A DNA stretch of 64,000 bases from Granulosicoccus sp. GTDB lineage: Bacteria; Pseudomonadota; Gammaproteobacteria; Granulosicoccales; Granulosicoccaceae. The stretch covers positions 1 to 64,000 of the forward strand of contig JALZWO010000057.1 of assembly GCA_023300375.1 (NCBI GenBank), given 5' to 3'. Positions 18,690 through 29,046 of the stretch are shown one piece after another. The translations under genes were made by a program, and so were the position numbers. The first letter of the stretch is position 1; each line of letters begins with the position of its first letter. The notes under the pieces were generated by a model. The model was not told where the DNA came from, did no database searches, and saw only the letters and a program-made list of their open reading frames with translations.

Positions 18690-18867
18690 GACACAACCGG
18701 GCAGTTCCTAGCGAGGCGCGAAGGTAGCATTGTTCTATCACTGTGGGCAAGACGTTCGATCAGAAACCCTGTCAGGCTATCCAGTTGTTACTTGTTTGTT
18801 CATTCATCATTTGCCGAGGTGTGGAGTCGGGAAAGGGGTTGAACTGGTGGTTGGCGTAGACATAACT

Positions 18868-20172
18868 TTATCGCGATGAAGAGCTCGCGATGGGCGTTTC
18901 ATCTTCTTGACGATCGTAGGTGGTTGGTCCGATGCGCACCTGCTGCACCATATTGTCTTCTACGGCCAAAACAGTAATAGAGTGACCATTAAAGCTAAAA
19001 ACAGCCCCTTTGGGAGGGAAACTTTCAAAATGCTCAACAACAATGCCGTTGAGGGTTTTTGGACCTTCCGATGGCAATGACCAGTTTAAAGAGCGGTTCA
19101 GATTGCGTACCTGTGTGGTGCCGTCAACGATATAGCTGCCGTCAGGTTGCTCCCTGATCTCAGCAGGCGCAGCATGCGGATCATTGTTGAACTCCCCGAC
19201 AATCTCTTCAAGGATATCTTCCAGAGTCAATAGGCCTTGGATATCACCATATTCATCAACTACAAGACCGATGCGGCGTTTTTCGCGCTGAAAATTAAGC
19301 AACTGCACTGTCAAGGTTGTGCCCTCCGGAATGTAATAAGGGTCACGGATAGTTGATTCGAGATACTGGCGAGTAATTTTTCCTGAGCGCAGAGCATCGA
19401 TCATGTTACGCAAGTAGATAAAGCCCACTACATCGTCCACTGTCTCACGGTATACCAACAGCCTGCTATGAGGACTATTGCCTATCTCCTTGATGACAAC
19501 GTCCCAAGGATCTTCAAGATCGATGCCGACAATTTCATTGCGCGGCACCATGATGTCGTTAACTGAGACGGTACCCAGATCAAGTATGTTGACGAGCATT
19601 TCCCGGTGGCGAAGCGGAATCATGCCGCCAGTTTCATTGAGTACGGTGCGCAGCTCATCACTGGACAAATGCTCATCATCTATGGGGATGGCATCTGCTT
19701 TGAGTAATTTCAATAAAATTGAGCTGATCCAGTTGGTTGCCGCCACCAAGGGGTAGGTGATAACCATTAGTGGGACATAAACCGCAGAGGCAAAGAACGC
19801 AAATTGTTCGGTTTTTCGCGTAGCGAAGGTTTTGGGCGTAACCTCAGCAAATACAAGGATGACAAGTGTTAGCAGGCCAGTAGCTACGGCAATACCAGGC
19901 TCGCCCATAAGCCGCAGTGCTATGACGGTGGCAATGGCCGATGCAAGAATATTGACAAAATTATTGCCAAGCAGAATCAGACTTATGAGCCTGTCGCGAT
20001 TTTCTAATAGGCTTAAGGTTCGCTGTGCGCCCTTGTGTCCATTATTTGCCAAATGACGTAATCGGTATCGGTTAACCGACATGAGTGCGGTTTCGGAGCC
20101 AGAAAAAAAGCCCGAGACCATTATCAGACCTACCAAGATAGCGCTTAGTAAGCTGATGGGGATGGTGTTCAA
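18868..20172 (-). CDS. CNNM/CorB-type protein with DUF21 and CBS domains
   Basis: A membrane protein of the CorB/HlyC-CorC family linked to magnesium and cobalt resistance or efflux. An N-terminal DUF21 domain holds three to four membrane segments (GLIMVSGFFSGSETALMS is the family signature), then two CBS domains, and a C-terminal CorC_HlyC domain near the end. No ATG fits the N-terminus: the frame is open to a TTG at 20244, while a TTG at 20172 gives 434 residues, close to E. coli YfjD (428). Neither has a clear ribosome site. It precedes the cytochrome c assembly-like gene in the gap upstream, a neighbourhood shared with E. coli yfjD-ypjD-ffh. Confidence 0.85.
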   Translation of the reverse strand: MNTIPISLLSAILVGLIMVSGFFSGSETALMSVNRYRLRHLANNGHKGAQRTLSLLENRDRLISLILLGNNFVNILASAIATVIALRLMGEPGIAVATGLLTLVILVFAEVTPKTFATRKTEQFAFFASAVYVPLMVITYPLVAATNWISSILLKLLKADAIPIDDEHLSSDELRTVLNETGGMIPLRHREMLVNILDLGTVSVNDIMVPRNEIVGIDLEDPWDVVIKEIGNSPHSRLLVYRETVDDVVGFIYLRNMIDALRSGKITRQYLESTIRDPYYIPEGTTLTVQLLNFQREKRRIGLVVDEYGDIQGLLTLEDILEEIVGEFNNDPHAAPAEIREQPDGSYIVDGTTQVRNLNRSLNWSLPSEGPKTLNGIVVEHFESFPPKGAVFSFNGHSITVLAVEDNMVQQVRIGPTTYDRQEDETPIASSSSR

Positions 20173-20326
20173 ATACAACCGGCCTGTGTTGCTGTGGTGA
20201 TGCTCACTATAGCAATGGCTACACCAGTTTATGCATAAATTCAAATTAGTTTGTGTGTTAGCTGCTCTGTCAGAGCCGAAAATGGTTCAGATGCTCATAT
20301 TCTTGGGCGAACTGACCGATTGTTCG

Positions 20327-21187
20327 CTAGCCAAGCATAAATTCAATGACAACTTTTGAGCCAAAGTAGGCGAGTATCAGGACGCCGAAGCCGGCAAGTG
20401 TCCAGTGGACAGCTTTTCGTCCTCGCCAACCGAATCGCCAACGACCATACAACAGCACGCCAAAAATCCCCCAACCCACACAGGAAAGGATGGTTTTGTG
20501 TACCAAGCGTTGATCGAACATGTTATCCAGATAAATAAAACCACTGAGTAGAGCGGTGGATAGCAGCACGAATCCATAGGTAAGCAGGGTGAAAAGCAAG
20601 CGTTCGCTGGTGTCCAGAGGTGGCAAAGCGCGCATGAATCCGCCCGGTTTGTGCTTGGCGAGAAAATTCCGTTGAACAGAGGTAAGGATCGCCTGTGATG
20701 CCGCCAGCGTTAGCATGGCATAGGACACAAGGGAGAGAAAAATATGAACCTCGATAGCTCGGCTAACAATCGGGGTGCCGACTGCGGATGCATTGTGAAT
20801 CAGCAGCGAGATGGCCGCTAGAGGATATACGGCAAGGCCTAGATAGTCTGCTGGCTGGCGTAGGCACAGCGCAATGTGAATAAAAACGATGGTCAGTGTA
20901 GTTGCAGAAACAGACGTGAGCAGCGGCAAATTAAGGCTATTAGGGAGCCCAGTCTGGTGTATCACCAGCCAACCATGAATGATGAGGGCCATAGTGGCGC
21001 ACAGCAACGTTAAATTGCGATGGTCCAGGAAGATATTCGTCGCTGTCTGCGCTGAAGCAAGAGACTCAGTGGTGACAACGCCCACACTGGCCTCGGCACG
21101 AGCTTTGCGGTTTTTAAGCGTGTGCCACAGCAGAGCACTTGATGTGCTGTAGAAAGCAGCGGCGGTTAGAGAGAGTACGAGACTCAC
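20327..21187 (-). CDS. Cytochrome c assembly-like membrane protein (YpjD/HemX type)
   Basis: A 286-residue protein with about eight membrane segments, related to the CcsA/CcmC family of haem-handling proteins and to E. coli YpjD. A long segment around residues 135-165 and another near 210-280 carry the conserved aromatic residues of the domain. No classical WWD motif is obvious, so a haem-handling role is not shown. In E. coli and many relatives this gene lies beside ffh, as here, where ffh is transcribed divergently with one gene between. Confidence 0.82.
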   Translation of the reverse strand: MSLVLSLTAAAFYSTSSALLWHTLKNRKARAEASVGVVTTESLASAQTATNIFLDHRNLTLLCATMALIIHGWLVIHQTGLPNSLNLPLLTSVSATTLTIVFIHIALCLRQPADYLGLAVYPLAAISLLIHNASAVGTPIVSRAIEVHIFLSLVSYAMLTLAASQAILTSVQRNFLAKHKPGGFMRALPPLDTSERLLFTLLTYGFVLLSTALLSGFIYLDNMFDQRLVHKTILSCVGWGIFGVLLYGRWRFGWRGRKAVHWTLAGFGVLILAYFGSKVVIEFMLG

Positions 21188-21384
21188 AATGGTTTGTCCC
21201 TGTGGATAGCTAAGGTTAAGAAGTCGCTAGTCGCATTATCCGCGAATCGAGTTAGATATGCCAGCGCGTGCGCGTGCTGTTTATCGGGCTTCATCACTAA
21301 GCCGCCGCTGTTGGGATAAGGCAACGAACTGTAAAACGAGTATTCTAGCGAGTCAAACTTAACTAACTTTTGGAGGTACGGCAG

Positions 21385-22188
21385 ATGGATACGCGCTCTG
21401 CGGACGGCGCTTCGCAATCTGATTCGGGAAGATCAGATGAGAACTCAGAGCAATCTGCATCCCACAGAGATCCGCATTCTCGTGAGAAGCTGCTGCAGCG
21501 CATTCGCAAACTCTATGCAATGAGCCGCGAGCACGAATCCAGTCCGCATGAAGCGGAAATAGCCATGCGTCGATGTCAGTCTTTGATGAGCCGGTTTGGT
21601 ATTACCGAGTCGGATCTGGAGACCAGCGAGTTCGGGGCCAGCAAAATCGATAAGGATTTTCGTTCAGTGCCCAGCTACGTGGGCGTTTTGGGGTCGGCTG
21701 TGGCGTTACTGCACGATTGCATCTGTGTGCGTAGCAATACCATTGAGTTTCGAGGTTTTAGCATAGATGCTGATGTAGCCACGCTCACCTACTCCTATCT
21801 GATCGATGTCATGGAACGCTCGCTAAAGTTGCATAAATCAGCAGGATCGATAGAGCCCGGGCGATCGGCAAGTTTTGACTATCGAGTTGGCTTTGCGCTT
21901 GCTGTGTTGCAGCGCGCCCGCCAGCTCGATGCCGACAGGCGTACCGCTGAGGAACAGCTGGCCGCTGGGGCGGGTCAGGAGCGTGTGGGTCCTGGTTCAA
22001 GTCTTGTGGTGCGCAAAAGCGAAGTGGTGCGCCAAGCATGTATGGAGGGTTTGGCTACCCGTAGGCCTCAACGCGTTCGTTACCGTGACGGAGCAGCTCA
22101 CCAGGCTGGTAATAGCGACGGGTCCAATGTGTCGTTGGACAAACAGTTAAATTCAGGAGCTTCGCGCCGCACGCTCAAGGCTCATTAA
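21385..22188 (+). CDS. DUF2786 domain protein
   Basis: A 267-residue soluble protein. Residues about 32-72 match DUF2786: LLQRIRKLYAMS, then SPHEAEIAMRRCQSLM and GITESDLE. The first 30 residues are Ser-, Asp- and Glu-rich and probably disordered. The ATG at 21385 has a strong GGAGG ribosome site, so I prefer it to the TTG at 21370. DUF2786 is often seen in phage and mobile-element genes, but I see no other mobile signature here. It shares the gap with the divergent YpjD-like gene. Function unknown. Confidence 0.75.
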   Translation: MDTRSADGASQSDSGRSDENSEQSASHRDPHSREKLLQRIRKLYAMSREHESSPHEAEIAMRRCQSLMSRFGITESDLETSEFGASKIDKDFRSVPSYVGVLGSAVALLHDCICVRSNTIEFRGFSIDADVATLTYSYLIDVMERSLKLHKSAGSIEPGRSASFDYRVGFALAVLQRARQLDADRRTAEEQLAAGAGQERVGPGSSLVVRKSEVVRQACMEGLATRRPQRVRYRDGAAHQAGNSDGSNVSLDKQLNSGASRRTLKAH

Positions 22189-22365
22189 TTCAGCGCTGTT
22201 GGGGCCAATAGTCGAGCAATAAGACAGATTTATTCCAACTTGCGTGCACTCTTGGCGCAGTTGTGCGTTTCGCCGGACTGTACAGCAGCGATTACTCCAG
22301 TAAACTAGCCGACTCACGCGCTGATTGTGTCTGCGCGGCCAATCGATGTAGCAAAGGGCCTATCT

Positions 22366-23760
22366 ATGTTTGATTCACTCAGCGATCGTCTGGGCAAGAC
22401 CATTAAGAACCTGCGCGGTCAGGGTCGACTTAGCGAAGACAATATCAAGGAGACCTTACGTGAAGTGCGTATGGCCTTGCTGGAGGCAGATGTTGCTTTG
22501 CCCGTGGTCAAACAACTCATTGATTCTGTGCGTGAAAAAGCAATGGGTCAGGAAGTCATCGGAAGCCTGTCTCCCGGGCAAGCATTCGTTAAAGTGGTCA
22601 ATGACGAATTAGTTGCCGTGATGGGTGACAACGCCGAACCGTTGAATTTGGCTACTCAGCCGCCGGCGGTTGTAATGATGGCGGGTTTACAGGGTGCAGG
22701 TAAGACCACTACGGTGGGAAAGCTCGCTCGTCTGCTCCAAGAGCGCGACAAGAAAAAAGTGATGGTCGTCAGTTGTGATGTTTACCGGCCAGCGGCAATC
22801 AAACAGCTCGAAACATTGGCAGATTCTGTAAACGCCATTTTCTTTGCAAGCTCCGTTGATCAATCTCCGGTGCAGATCGCAAAAGCTGCTCTGGCTGAAG
22901 CCCGTAAACAGTTTGTTGACGTCTTGCTGGTTGATACGGCGGGACGACTGGCGATTGATGAGCAAATGATGGACGAGATAAAGCAGCTCCACTCAGCCAT
23001 CAATCCCATTGAAACCTTGTTTGTTGTTGATAGCATGACGGGTCAAGATGCAGCAAATACCGCCAAAGCGTTTGGTGATGCTTTGCCTTTAACAGGGGTG
23101 GTGCTGACTAAAACAGATGGTGATGCTCGTGGTGGTGCGGCGTTGTCAGTCAGAGTGGTTACCGGCAAGCCAATCAAGTTCATTGGAGCTGGTGAGAAAA
23201 CTGATGCTCTGGAAACCTTTCATCCAGAGCGAATCGCCTCGCGCATACTAGGCATGGGTGACGTAGTTAGTTTGGTGGAAGAGGTCACCGCTAAGGTTGA
23301 TCATGCCAAGGCGGAAAAATTCGCCACTAAGATGAAGAAGGGTAAAAACTTCGACTTCAACGACCTTAAAGATCAGCTAGAACAAATGGCCAACATGGGC
23401 GGTATGGCCTCCATCATGGAAAAGATGCCAGGAATGGGTGATGTGCCAGATGCGGTCAAAGCCAAAATGGGCGACGACAAGCAATTTGTTCATATGATTG
23501 CGTTGGTAAATTCAATGACTCCACAAGAGCGTCGTTTCCCCGCCATTCTCAAAGGCAGTCGCAAAAAACGCATAGCCGCTGGTGCCGGTTTGCAAGTTCA
23601 GGATTTAAACAAGCTTGTAAAGCAGCATCAAACTATGGCGCGCACCATGAAAAAGATGAGTAAGGGCGGTATGGCCAAGATGATGCGTGCGATGCAAGGC
23701 AAGATGCCACCTGGAATGGGTGGGCCTGGCGGCATGGGTGGACCAGGTGGTATGCGTTAG
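22366..23760 (+). CDS. ffh: Signal recognition particle protein Ffh
   Basis: GTPase that binds 4.5S RNA and signal sequences and delivers ribosomes to FtsY. From the ATG at 22366 the protein has 464 residues. Domains: N (1-90), G with GLQGAGKTTT at about 107-116, DTAGR, TKTDGD and GAGEK, and the Met-rich M domain from about residue 330. The C-terminal tail repeats GGMGGPGG-type units rich in Gly, Pro and Met. Unlike many genomes, rpsP does not follow; it lies 27 kb away. Confidence 0.97.
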   Translation: MFDSLSDRLGKTIKNLRGQGRLSEDNIKETLREVRMALLEADVALPVVKQLIDSVREKAMGQEVIGSLSPGQAFVKVVNDELVAVMGDNAEPLNLATQPPAVVMMAGLQGAGKTTTVGKLARLLQERDKKKVMVVSCDVYRPAAIKQLETLADSVNAIFFASSVDQSPVQIAKAALAEARKQFVDVLLVDTAGRLAIDEQMMDEIKQLHSAINPIETLFVVDSMTGQDAANTAKAFGDALPLTGVVLTKTDGDARGGAALSVRVVTGKPIKFIGAGEKTDALETFHPERIASRILGMGDVVSLVEEVTAKVDHAKAEKFATKMKKGKNFDFNDLKDQLEQMANMGGMASIMEKMPGMGDVPDAVKAKMGDDKQFVHMIALVNSMTPQERRFPAILKGSRKKRIAAGAGLQVQDLNKLVKQHQTMARTMKKMSKGGMAKMMRAMQGKMPPGMGGPGGMGGPGGMR

Positions 23761-23779
23761 TCATTGGCCAGTATCGTGT

Positions 23780-26038
23780 CTAGTCAACTCGGAAATCCTC
23801 AACCAGATCGCTAAGGTCCACTGCCATTTTTGTCAGCTCTTCAGCTGACGATTGCAGTTCAGTAAGCCCACTTACTGTGCTCTCAGCGCCTTCGTTTACG
23901 CGTTCAGAGGTACGTGTTATTTCAATGTTGCCTGTAGCGGCTTCACCGGCGTTTTTGCTGATGCGTTGTGTTGCCATGTTCTGGTTACGCACGGCTTCAG
24001 AAATAGTGTTCTGGTAATTACTGATAGTTTCGATGATGCTGCTGATATCGCCAATAGCCTGAACTGCCGTATCGCTATCATCCTGAATAGCTTTCACTTT
24101 TCGGGCAATCTCCTCGGTGGCGCTCGCTGTGCCCTTTGCAAGGTCCTTAACTTCATTAGCTACAACAGCAAAGCCCTTGCCAGCATCCCCGGCTCTTGCT
24201 GCCTCGATGGTGGCATTGAGTGCTAGCAAATTGGTCTGTTCGGCAATGGAGTCGATAACCTTGATAACGTTACCGATGTCGCTACTTGAGGTTGTCAGTT
24301 TTCTAACCTGAGTGTTTGTGCTCTGAGCAAGAATAACCGCTTCCGATGCAACGGTCACGGCCTCGTTAACATTGCGACTGATATCAGTTACTGATGCTTC
24401 AAGATCAGAAGCCGCGTGTGCAACAGCTTCGATATTAAGTGTGACGTTATTTGCTGTGGCAGAGGCTATGCTCGCCTGCTTGAGACCATCTTGTGCAGTG
24501 TTATTTAAATTCTTGTTTGTACTGATAAGTTCAGAGGATGCGGTTGCTAGAACCATCGCACCATTTTTTACTTCTCTGATGACATCAGTAAGCTGGCCCA
24601 CCATAGTGTTGGCGTCGTTTTTCAACTGCTGGTACACCCCTTGATATTCCCCTTCTACTCTGGCAGTTAAATCACCACCAGCAACAGATGCGAACACGCG
24701 CTGAATTTCGCTAACAGCTCGATCGTTCACGTCCATCAACTCGTTAATTGATTGACCCAGCTTACGAAAGAACTCGCCGCTCTCTTGTATATTCACACGT
24801 CGCCCTAGATCGCCGTGAGCTGCTGCGTCTATAATCTGTTTTACTTCAGTCTCATTCTTGATTTCTTCGGTTTTGTCAAACCATTCGATAACTGTTCCCA
24901 TAGGTTTGCCACAGTTCATCAGCACTGGGTTAATTGACAAGGCGAAATGGCATTCACCAAAGGTCACAACACTTCGATGGTTTTCTGTGGGTGTTTTGTT
25001 TTGATGAGTTGATGAAATATTATGAAGCTGATCAACATGCGAACCTACAATGTTTTGAGCCTCAAAATTCGGCACTTCACTGCAAATTTGTTGCTGATTT
25101 TTTGCGAATAGTCGAGCACTTGATTTATTGATAAACACAATAGTGTTATCAGAATCTGCCACCATTACATTACTACTTGCATTATCTAAAGCTTGCTTTA
25201 GACGTTCGTTGATTGCGGCCATTGCTTGTTCAGCTTCTGTGCGCTCGCGCAAATTAGATTGCATGGAAACAATAGCGCCGTGTATCCCTGACGATTTTTC
25301 AGTGTCGTGGGCTACCTCTTGTAGATCTCCATCTGCGATTCGACGTGCAAGATCTTTTATCTGTTTAGGTTCACCACCAATTTGGCGCAAAATCGAACGG
25401 AACGTAAGAAGAAGGCTTGTGAGTAAGACACATAACATCACAGTGCCAGCAATAGAGCCGAACATGGCGAGTGAGTAAATTGTTGATAACTTCGAATCCA
25501 TCGACTGGTTTTGTTTTTCAAGCTGAGTTTCGATTGATGTTTCTAGTAGTTGAATACCCGCTAATGCGGGGGAATCATCGATCATAACGATCGCATCAAT
25601 CTCGTTGGTGGATGCGTTACTTTTGGCCATTTCGGTAATAACCACAGTCGCTTTAGAATATTTTTCAAAAACAGCTGATATATCATCTAGTGCCTGAGAT
25701 TCATTGTCGGATAACGTGAAAGAGCGATATTTTGTAATAATCTCCTGCGCTGTATCAAATCCCAGGTGCACCTTAGCTAAGCGTGGTACATCTTTTCTTA
25801 ACACAAAATTCTTGAATTGATGAATAGCACCACCGTAGCCAACAGCAGAATTCAAATTATGTAAAAGGGATCCTTTGAGTCGGGCGTGATCAGGGTTATT
25901 TGACCAGTCGTCATTCAGCTGTCCAGCGGTTCTGACATTCACAAAACCGATGACTGCTACGCAGACCACGACTAGAGCAAAACCTATTGAAAACCGGGTG
26001 CTAAGCTGACGAATGGAGACGTTATTATTAAAAATCAT
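23780..26038 (-). CDS. Methyl-accepting chemotaxis protein with cytoplasmic PAS-like and tandem HAMP segments
   Basis: A 752-residue chemoreceptor. Order: cytoplasmic N-terminus, membrane segment 15-35, periplasmic helical ligand-binding domain about 36-185, membrane segment 190-213, HAMP 214-270, a PAS-like domain (about 280-400, with [14 protein letters not shown] at its start), two further HAMP-like repeats ([10 protein letters not shown] and [14 protein letters not shown]), then the methyl-accepting signalling domain. The kinase-contact tip [18 protein letters not shown] is intact near residues 598-615. No che genes are nearby, so it would feed an array encoded elsewhere. It converges on ffh with a gap of 19 bases. 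Confidence 0.92.
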   Translation of the reverse strand: MIFNNNVSIRQLSTRFSIGFALVVVCVAVIGFVNVRTAGQLNDDWSNNPDHARLKGSLLHNLNSAVGYGGAIHQFKNFVLRKDVPRLAKVHLGFDTAQEIITKYRSFTLSDNESQALDDISAVFEKYSKATVVITEMAKSNASTNEIDAIVMIDDSPALAGIQLLETSIETQLEKQNQSMDSKLSTIYSLAMFGSIAGTVMLCVLLTSLLLTFRSILRQIGGEPKQIKDLARRIADGDLQEVAHDTEKSSGIHGAIVSMQSNLRERTEAEQAMAAINERLKQALDNASSNVMVADSDNTIVFINKSSARLFAKNQQQICSEVPNFEAQNIVGSHVDQLHNISSTHQNKTPTENHRSVVTFGECHFALSINPVLMNCGKPMGTVIEWFDKTEEIKNETEVKQIIDAAAHGDLGRRVNIQESGEFFRKLGQSINELMDVNDRAVSEIQRVFASVAGGDLTARVEGEYQGVYQQLKNDANTMVGQLTDVIREVKNGAMVLATASSELISTNKNLNNTAQDGLKQASIASATANNVTLNIEAVAHAASDLEASVTDISRNVNEAVTVASEAVILAQSTNTQVRKLTTSSSDIGNVIKVIDSIAEQTNLLALNATIEAARAGDAGKGFAVVANEVKDLAKGTASATEEIARKVKAIQDDSDTAVQAIGDISSIIETISNYQNTISEAVRNQNMATQRISKNAGEAATGNIEITRTSERVNEGAESTVSGLTELQSSAEELTKMAVDLSDLVEDFRVD

Positions 26039-26342
26039 AGATAGGTTTCTGTTTAGGTGATCATCCTAGATCGTGTTTGATGTTGGCGTACAGAGCTGCA
26101 CACATATGTCAAACACCCGGTTAAAAGATCGACCGTGAAAATTCGCCCTGAACCATTCCGATGTTATTCGAAAATATGTAACTGAGTAGCCAATCACCGG
26201 ATAATCAGCTTTGATGTCCGAGGGGCAATTATCTGTTCGTGTGTACAGCGGTAAGTCTGAGTGCGTATTGCCGTATTTTTTCATTTAGTAGTAACGCCTT
26301 GGTCATCTATACTGTGACATCGAAAAACTAGCCGTTCATACT
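26039..26342. other. Intergenic region between chemoreceptor and enolase-superfamily gene
   Basis: About 300 bases between divergently transcribed genes, so it must carry both promoters. A 72-codon frame on the minus strand (26066-26284) has no recognisable features. I looked for a c-di-GMP riboswitch upstream of the chemoreceptor and did not see its conserved core. No convincing terminator, repeat or RNA gene is visible. Confidence 0.5.
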
Positions 26343-27482
26343 GTGCACCCAATGAAACCAGTCCATCAGCACCCCAGTGTTATTCGCGCTTTAACAACAA
26401 AAGTGTTTCGTGTTCCGTTAGCTCAAGTGCTCAGCGATGCAATGCACGGAGATCACACTCATTTTGAGCTGGTAACGTCAACTGTTGAACTGCACTCGGG
26501 TGAAACAGGCACTGGTTACACATACACAGGCGGTAAGGGAGGGCAATCGATTGCGGCGATGATTCAACACGATTTAGCTCCTTGGCTAATTGGACAACGT
26601 GCTAACGACGTCGAATCGCTTAATGAAAAAATGCAATGGTATCTACACTATGTGGGGCGTGGTGGAATCGCAAGCTTTGCTATTGCGGCCATCGATATTG
26701 CGTTATGGGATATTCGAGGCAAACAACGTGATGAGCCGCTATGGAAAATGGCAGGCGGGACGCGAGATCGTTGCCAAGCTTACCGTGGTGGAATTGATCT
26801 GAACTTGTCGCTCGATCGGTTGTTGTCAAACATACAAGGTTACCTTGATGCTGGATTCAATGCGGTTAAAATTAAAGTGGGTCAGCCTGACCTTGAACAA
26901 GATGTTGAGCGTGTAGCAGCAGTGCGACAGTTGATTGGGCCTGATATTGAATTCATGGTTGATGCAAATTATTCGATGAGTGTCGATCAGGCCATTGCCG
27001 CTGCCAAGGCCTTTGAGCCGTATCGTCTAGTCTGGTTTGAAGAACCAATCGAACCTGATGATTTAGCAGGATTCCGCCTCATTTCCCAACGCACTACGGT
27101 ACCGTTGGCTATGGGTGAAAATCTGCATACGCACCATGAATTTAGGCATGCACTCGAACAGGCCAATTTGTCGTATCTGCAGCCTGATGCGTCTAACTGT
27201 TGTGGAATAACAGGTTGGTTGCATGCGGCTCGATTAGCCAATGAGCATGGAATTCCTGTGTGCAGTCATGGCATGCAAGAACTGCATGTTAGTCTGGTGT
27301 CAGCTCAGCCTAACGCTGGCATGATCGAAGTGCATTCGTTCCCTATCGATCAATACACACATCGGCCTCTGGTGCTCAAGCAACATTTAGCTATTGCACC
27401 CAACACGCCTGGGATCGGCGTGCAATTTGACTGGGATAGGCTTGCTCCGTCGCATCAAGCCACCTTCAGGCAAAAGTCATGA
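26343..27482 (+). CDS. Enolase-superfamily enzyme, mandelate racemase/muconate lactonizing type
   Basis: A 379-residue enzyme that would abstract the alpha proton of a carboxylate substrate. The KIK pair (Lys176, Lys178) on the second barrel strand and a His in SHGMQE (His309) place it with the mandelate racemase-like group; metal ligands are likely Asp207 (VDAN), Glu233 (WFEEP) and Glu259 (GEN). Such enzymes are often sugar-acid dehydratases or racemases. The start is GTG at 26343 or ATG at 26352. No sugar-acid transporter or dehydrogenase adjoins, so the substrate is unassigned. Confidence 0.87.
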   Translation: MHPMKPVHQHPSVIRALTTKVFRVPLAQVLSDAMHGDHTHFELVTSTVELHSGETGTGYTYTGGKGGQSIAAMIQHDLAPWLIGQRANDVESLNEKMQWYLHYVGRGGIASFAIAAIDIALWDIRGKQRDEPLWKMAGGTRDRCQAYRGGIDLNLSLDRLLSNIQGYLDAGFNAVKIKVGQPDLEQDVERVAAVRQLIGPDIEFMVDANYSMSVDQAIAAAKAFEPYRLVWFEEPIEPDDLAGFRLISQRTTVPLAMGENLHTHHEFRHALEQANLSYLQPDASNCCGITGWLHAARLANEHGIPVCSHGMQELHVSLVSAQPNAGMIEVHSFPIDQYTHRPLVLKQHLAIAPNTPGIGVQFDWDRLAPSHQATFRQKS

Positions 27483-27588
27483 GGCTGAAAACTAGCTTAC
27501 GTTTAAGATGCAAATAATTCTCAGCTGAAACCTTAGTGCTTATCACGCGCATTGCAGAGACTTGGAGGTTAATAAAACGTGGCACTAG

Positions 27589-28287
27589 TTATGTATCAGC
27601 TGAAATAACAACATCGCTGAATAGGCCTTCACTTTTTCCAGCCGTATTATCGCTATCGCAAAAGAAACCAATTGTCTCTAATGTTGGCGTGCCAGTGCCG
27701 CCAATGTCACTGTAGATATCTCTTAAATCGAGCTCATGATCGAACCATTGGCCAACGTTCTCATTTAGACCGTTGGCAACGTAATGATAAAAGTCACCGA
27801 TGATCTTGTAATCACCTGGAGTATATTTCTTGTTGCTCCAAATAATTTCCATCGCACGGCGATCGTTGTTCTCGTTTGAGAACACCAAGAACAGTCGAAC
27901 TGGATGGTCGTCTCCCTCTTCAGTTGCTTCATCCGCGTTGCTTTCGATAGGTTGAATAACTTTCCAACGCCAAGACAACATCGGATGTGAGCTCAGCGGT
28001 ATCGAGGTGTCACGCGCTAGAATAGACGCGCTGTTATTAGTGGTGCAACGAAGCGCAGAGGCGTCTTCTTCTTCTTCAATCATTTGATAATTAGCGGCAC
28101 TTACCATCATAAAGGTTCTATGTACCCAGCCCGCTGGAAGCTCTTCAGTATTCAGTTCTGCTAGTAGTTCAATGGGCTTATTGCCAACGAGTAAGGGCTC
28201 ACCAGTATCAAATGGAGACGGTTGTGTTATCCAATAGGCAAACCCTGCGACAAGGGCAAGCAGGATAAGTAGCAAGATTTTTTTCAT
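27589..28287 (-). CDS. DUF3047 protein with N-terminal membrane anchor
   Basis: A 232-residue protein with an N-terminal hydrophobic segment (residues 3-21) that is a signal anchor or signal peptide, so the rest is probably periplasmic. The body carries the features I associate with DUF3047: LSWRWKV, a DDHPVRLFLVF strand, EIIWSNK and a final FFCDSDN segment. This suggests a jelly-roll or lectin-like fold, but no ligand or activity is known. It is convergent with the enolase-superfamily gene and 84 bases downstream of the HAD gene on the same strand. Confidence 0.72.
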   Translation of the reverse strand: MKKILLLILLALVAGFAYWITQPSPFDTGEPLLVGNKPIELLAELNTEELPAGWVHRTFMMVSAANYQMIEEEEDASALRCTTNNSASILARDTSIPLSSHPMLSWRWKVIQPIESNADEATEEGDDHPVRLFLVFSNENNDRRAMEIIWSNKKYTPGDYKIIGDFYHYVANGLNENVGQWFDHELDLRDIYSDIGGTGTPTLETIGFFCDSDNTAGKSEGLFSDVVISADT

Positions 28288-28371
28288 GTTGTTTTGGTAA
28301 CACTCTCGGCGGCAAGGTCGGATAGTTTTTTGGATTCATAATGCTGAGTTCTGCGTGTCTAAGTTTGAAAA

Positions 28372-29046
28372 CTATTTTGTTCGAACTGACAATGTCTTCT
28401 GAATTCCATCAGAGGAGATGCTGATTTCTTTTAATGTAGCGATACACACGTCTGCGTTTTTCTCCTGCAATTCCAGTGCGCTAAATTGCGTTAAAATACC
28501 AACGGTGTTAGCTCCCGCTCGGCTGCCTGATTCGATACCTGCAGGCGCGTCTTCGAACACAATGCAATGCTTGGTGTCCAAACCTAATTTACTTGCCCCA
28601 AGCAGGTACGGTTCAGGGTCAGGTTTTCCGCGTTTAACTTGTTCTGGTGTGACTAAGTGATTTGGCAATGGCAATTTGGCGGCTTTAATTCTTGCACTTG
28701 CTACAGGCAAGGTCCCTGATGTCACAATTGCCCAAGGAATTCTCTGGTCATTTAGGCTAGTCAATAGGTCAATGGATCCGGGCAAGGCAATGACGCCCTC
28801 AGTATCGGTGGATTCCATCATTTCTAGCCACTTTGTATCTTCAGCGATATCGTGTTGTGAGGCTGTTGGCCTAAACGCTGAAATAGATTCATGTGCTGGT
28901 TTGCCTTGAATGGCTGGCAATAATACGTCTGTTGGAATTTCGTACTTTAATGCGAAAGCGCTCCAGGCACGATGAATAACCTCACTGGAGTCGATAAGCG
29001 TTCCATCCAGATCAAAAAGCAAACCTTTAAAAGGTATATGTATCAT
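28372..29046 (-). CDS. HAD-superfamily phosphatase (sugar-phosphatase/beta-phosphoglucomutase-like)
   Basis: A 224-residue HAD hydrolase. Motif I is LFDLDGTLIDSS near residues 10-21 with the nucleophile Asp and the acid Asp two residues on. A helical cap spans about 22-95, motif II is ILTSG-like (AIVTSGT), motif III Lys is in KRGKPDPEPYLL and motif IV is VFEDAPAGIESG. This is the subfamily of sugar-phosphate phosphatases such as YfbT, GPP and 2-deoxyglucose-6-phosphatase. The exact substrate cannot be assigned. Confidence 0.87.
   Translation of the reverse strand: MIHIPFKGLLFDLDGTLIDSSEVIHRAWSAFALKYEIPTDVLLPAIQGKPAHESISAFRPTASQHDIAEDTKWLEMMESTDTEGVIALPGSIDLLTSLNDQRIPWAIVTSGTLPVASARIKAAKLPLPNHLVTPEQVKRGKPDPEPYLLGASKLGLDTKHCIVFEDAPAGIESGSRAGANTVGILTQFSALELQEKNADVCIATLKEISISSDGIQKTLSVRTK

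Noticed and set aside
21184-21417. 77-codon minus-strand frame between the YpjD-like and DUF2786 genes
   Set aside because: It covers the promoter region and the strong ribosome site of the DUF2786 gene and shows no similarity to known proteins.
26066-26284. 72-codon minus-strand frame before the chemoreceptor gene
   Set aside because: No ribosome site, no motif and a composition unlike the neighbouring genes.
26039-26342. c-di-GMP riboswitch before the chemoreceptor
   Set aside because: The conserved GEMM core sequences were not found on the minus strand.
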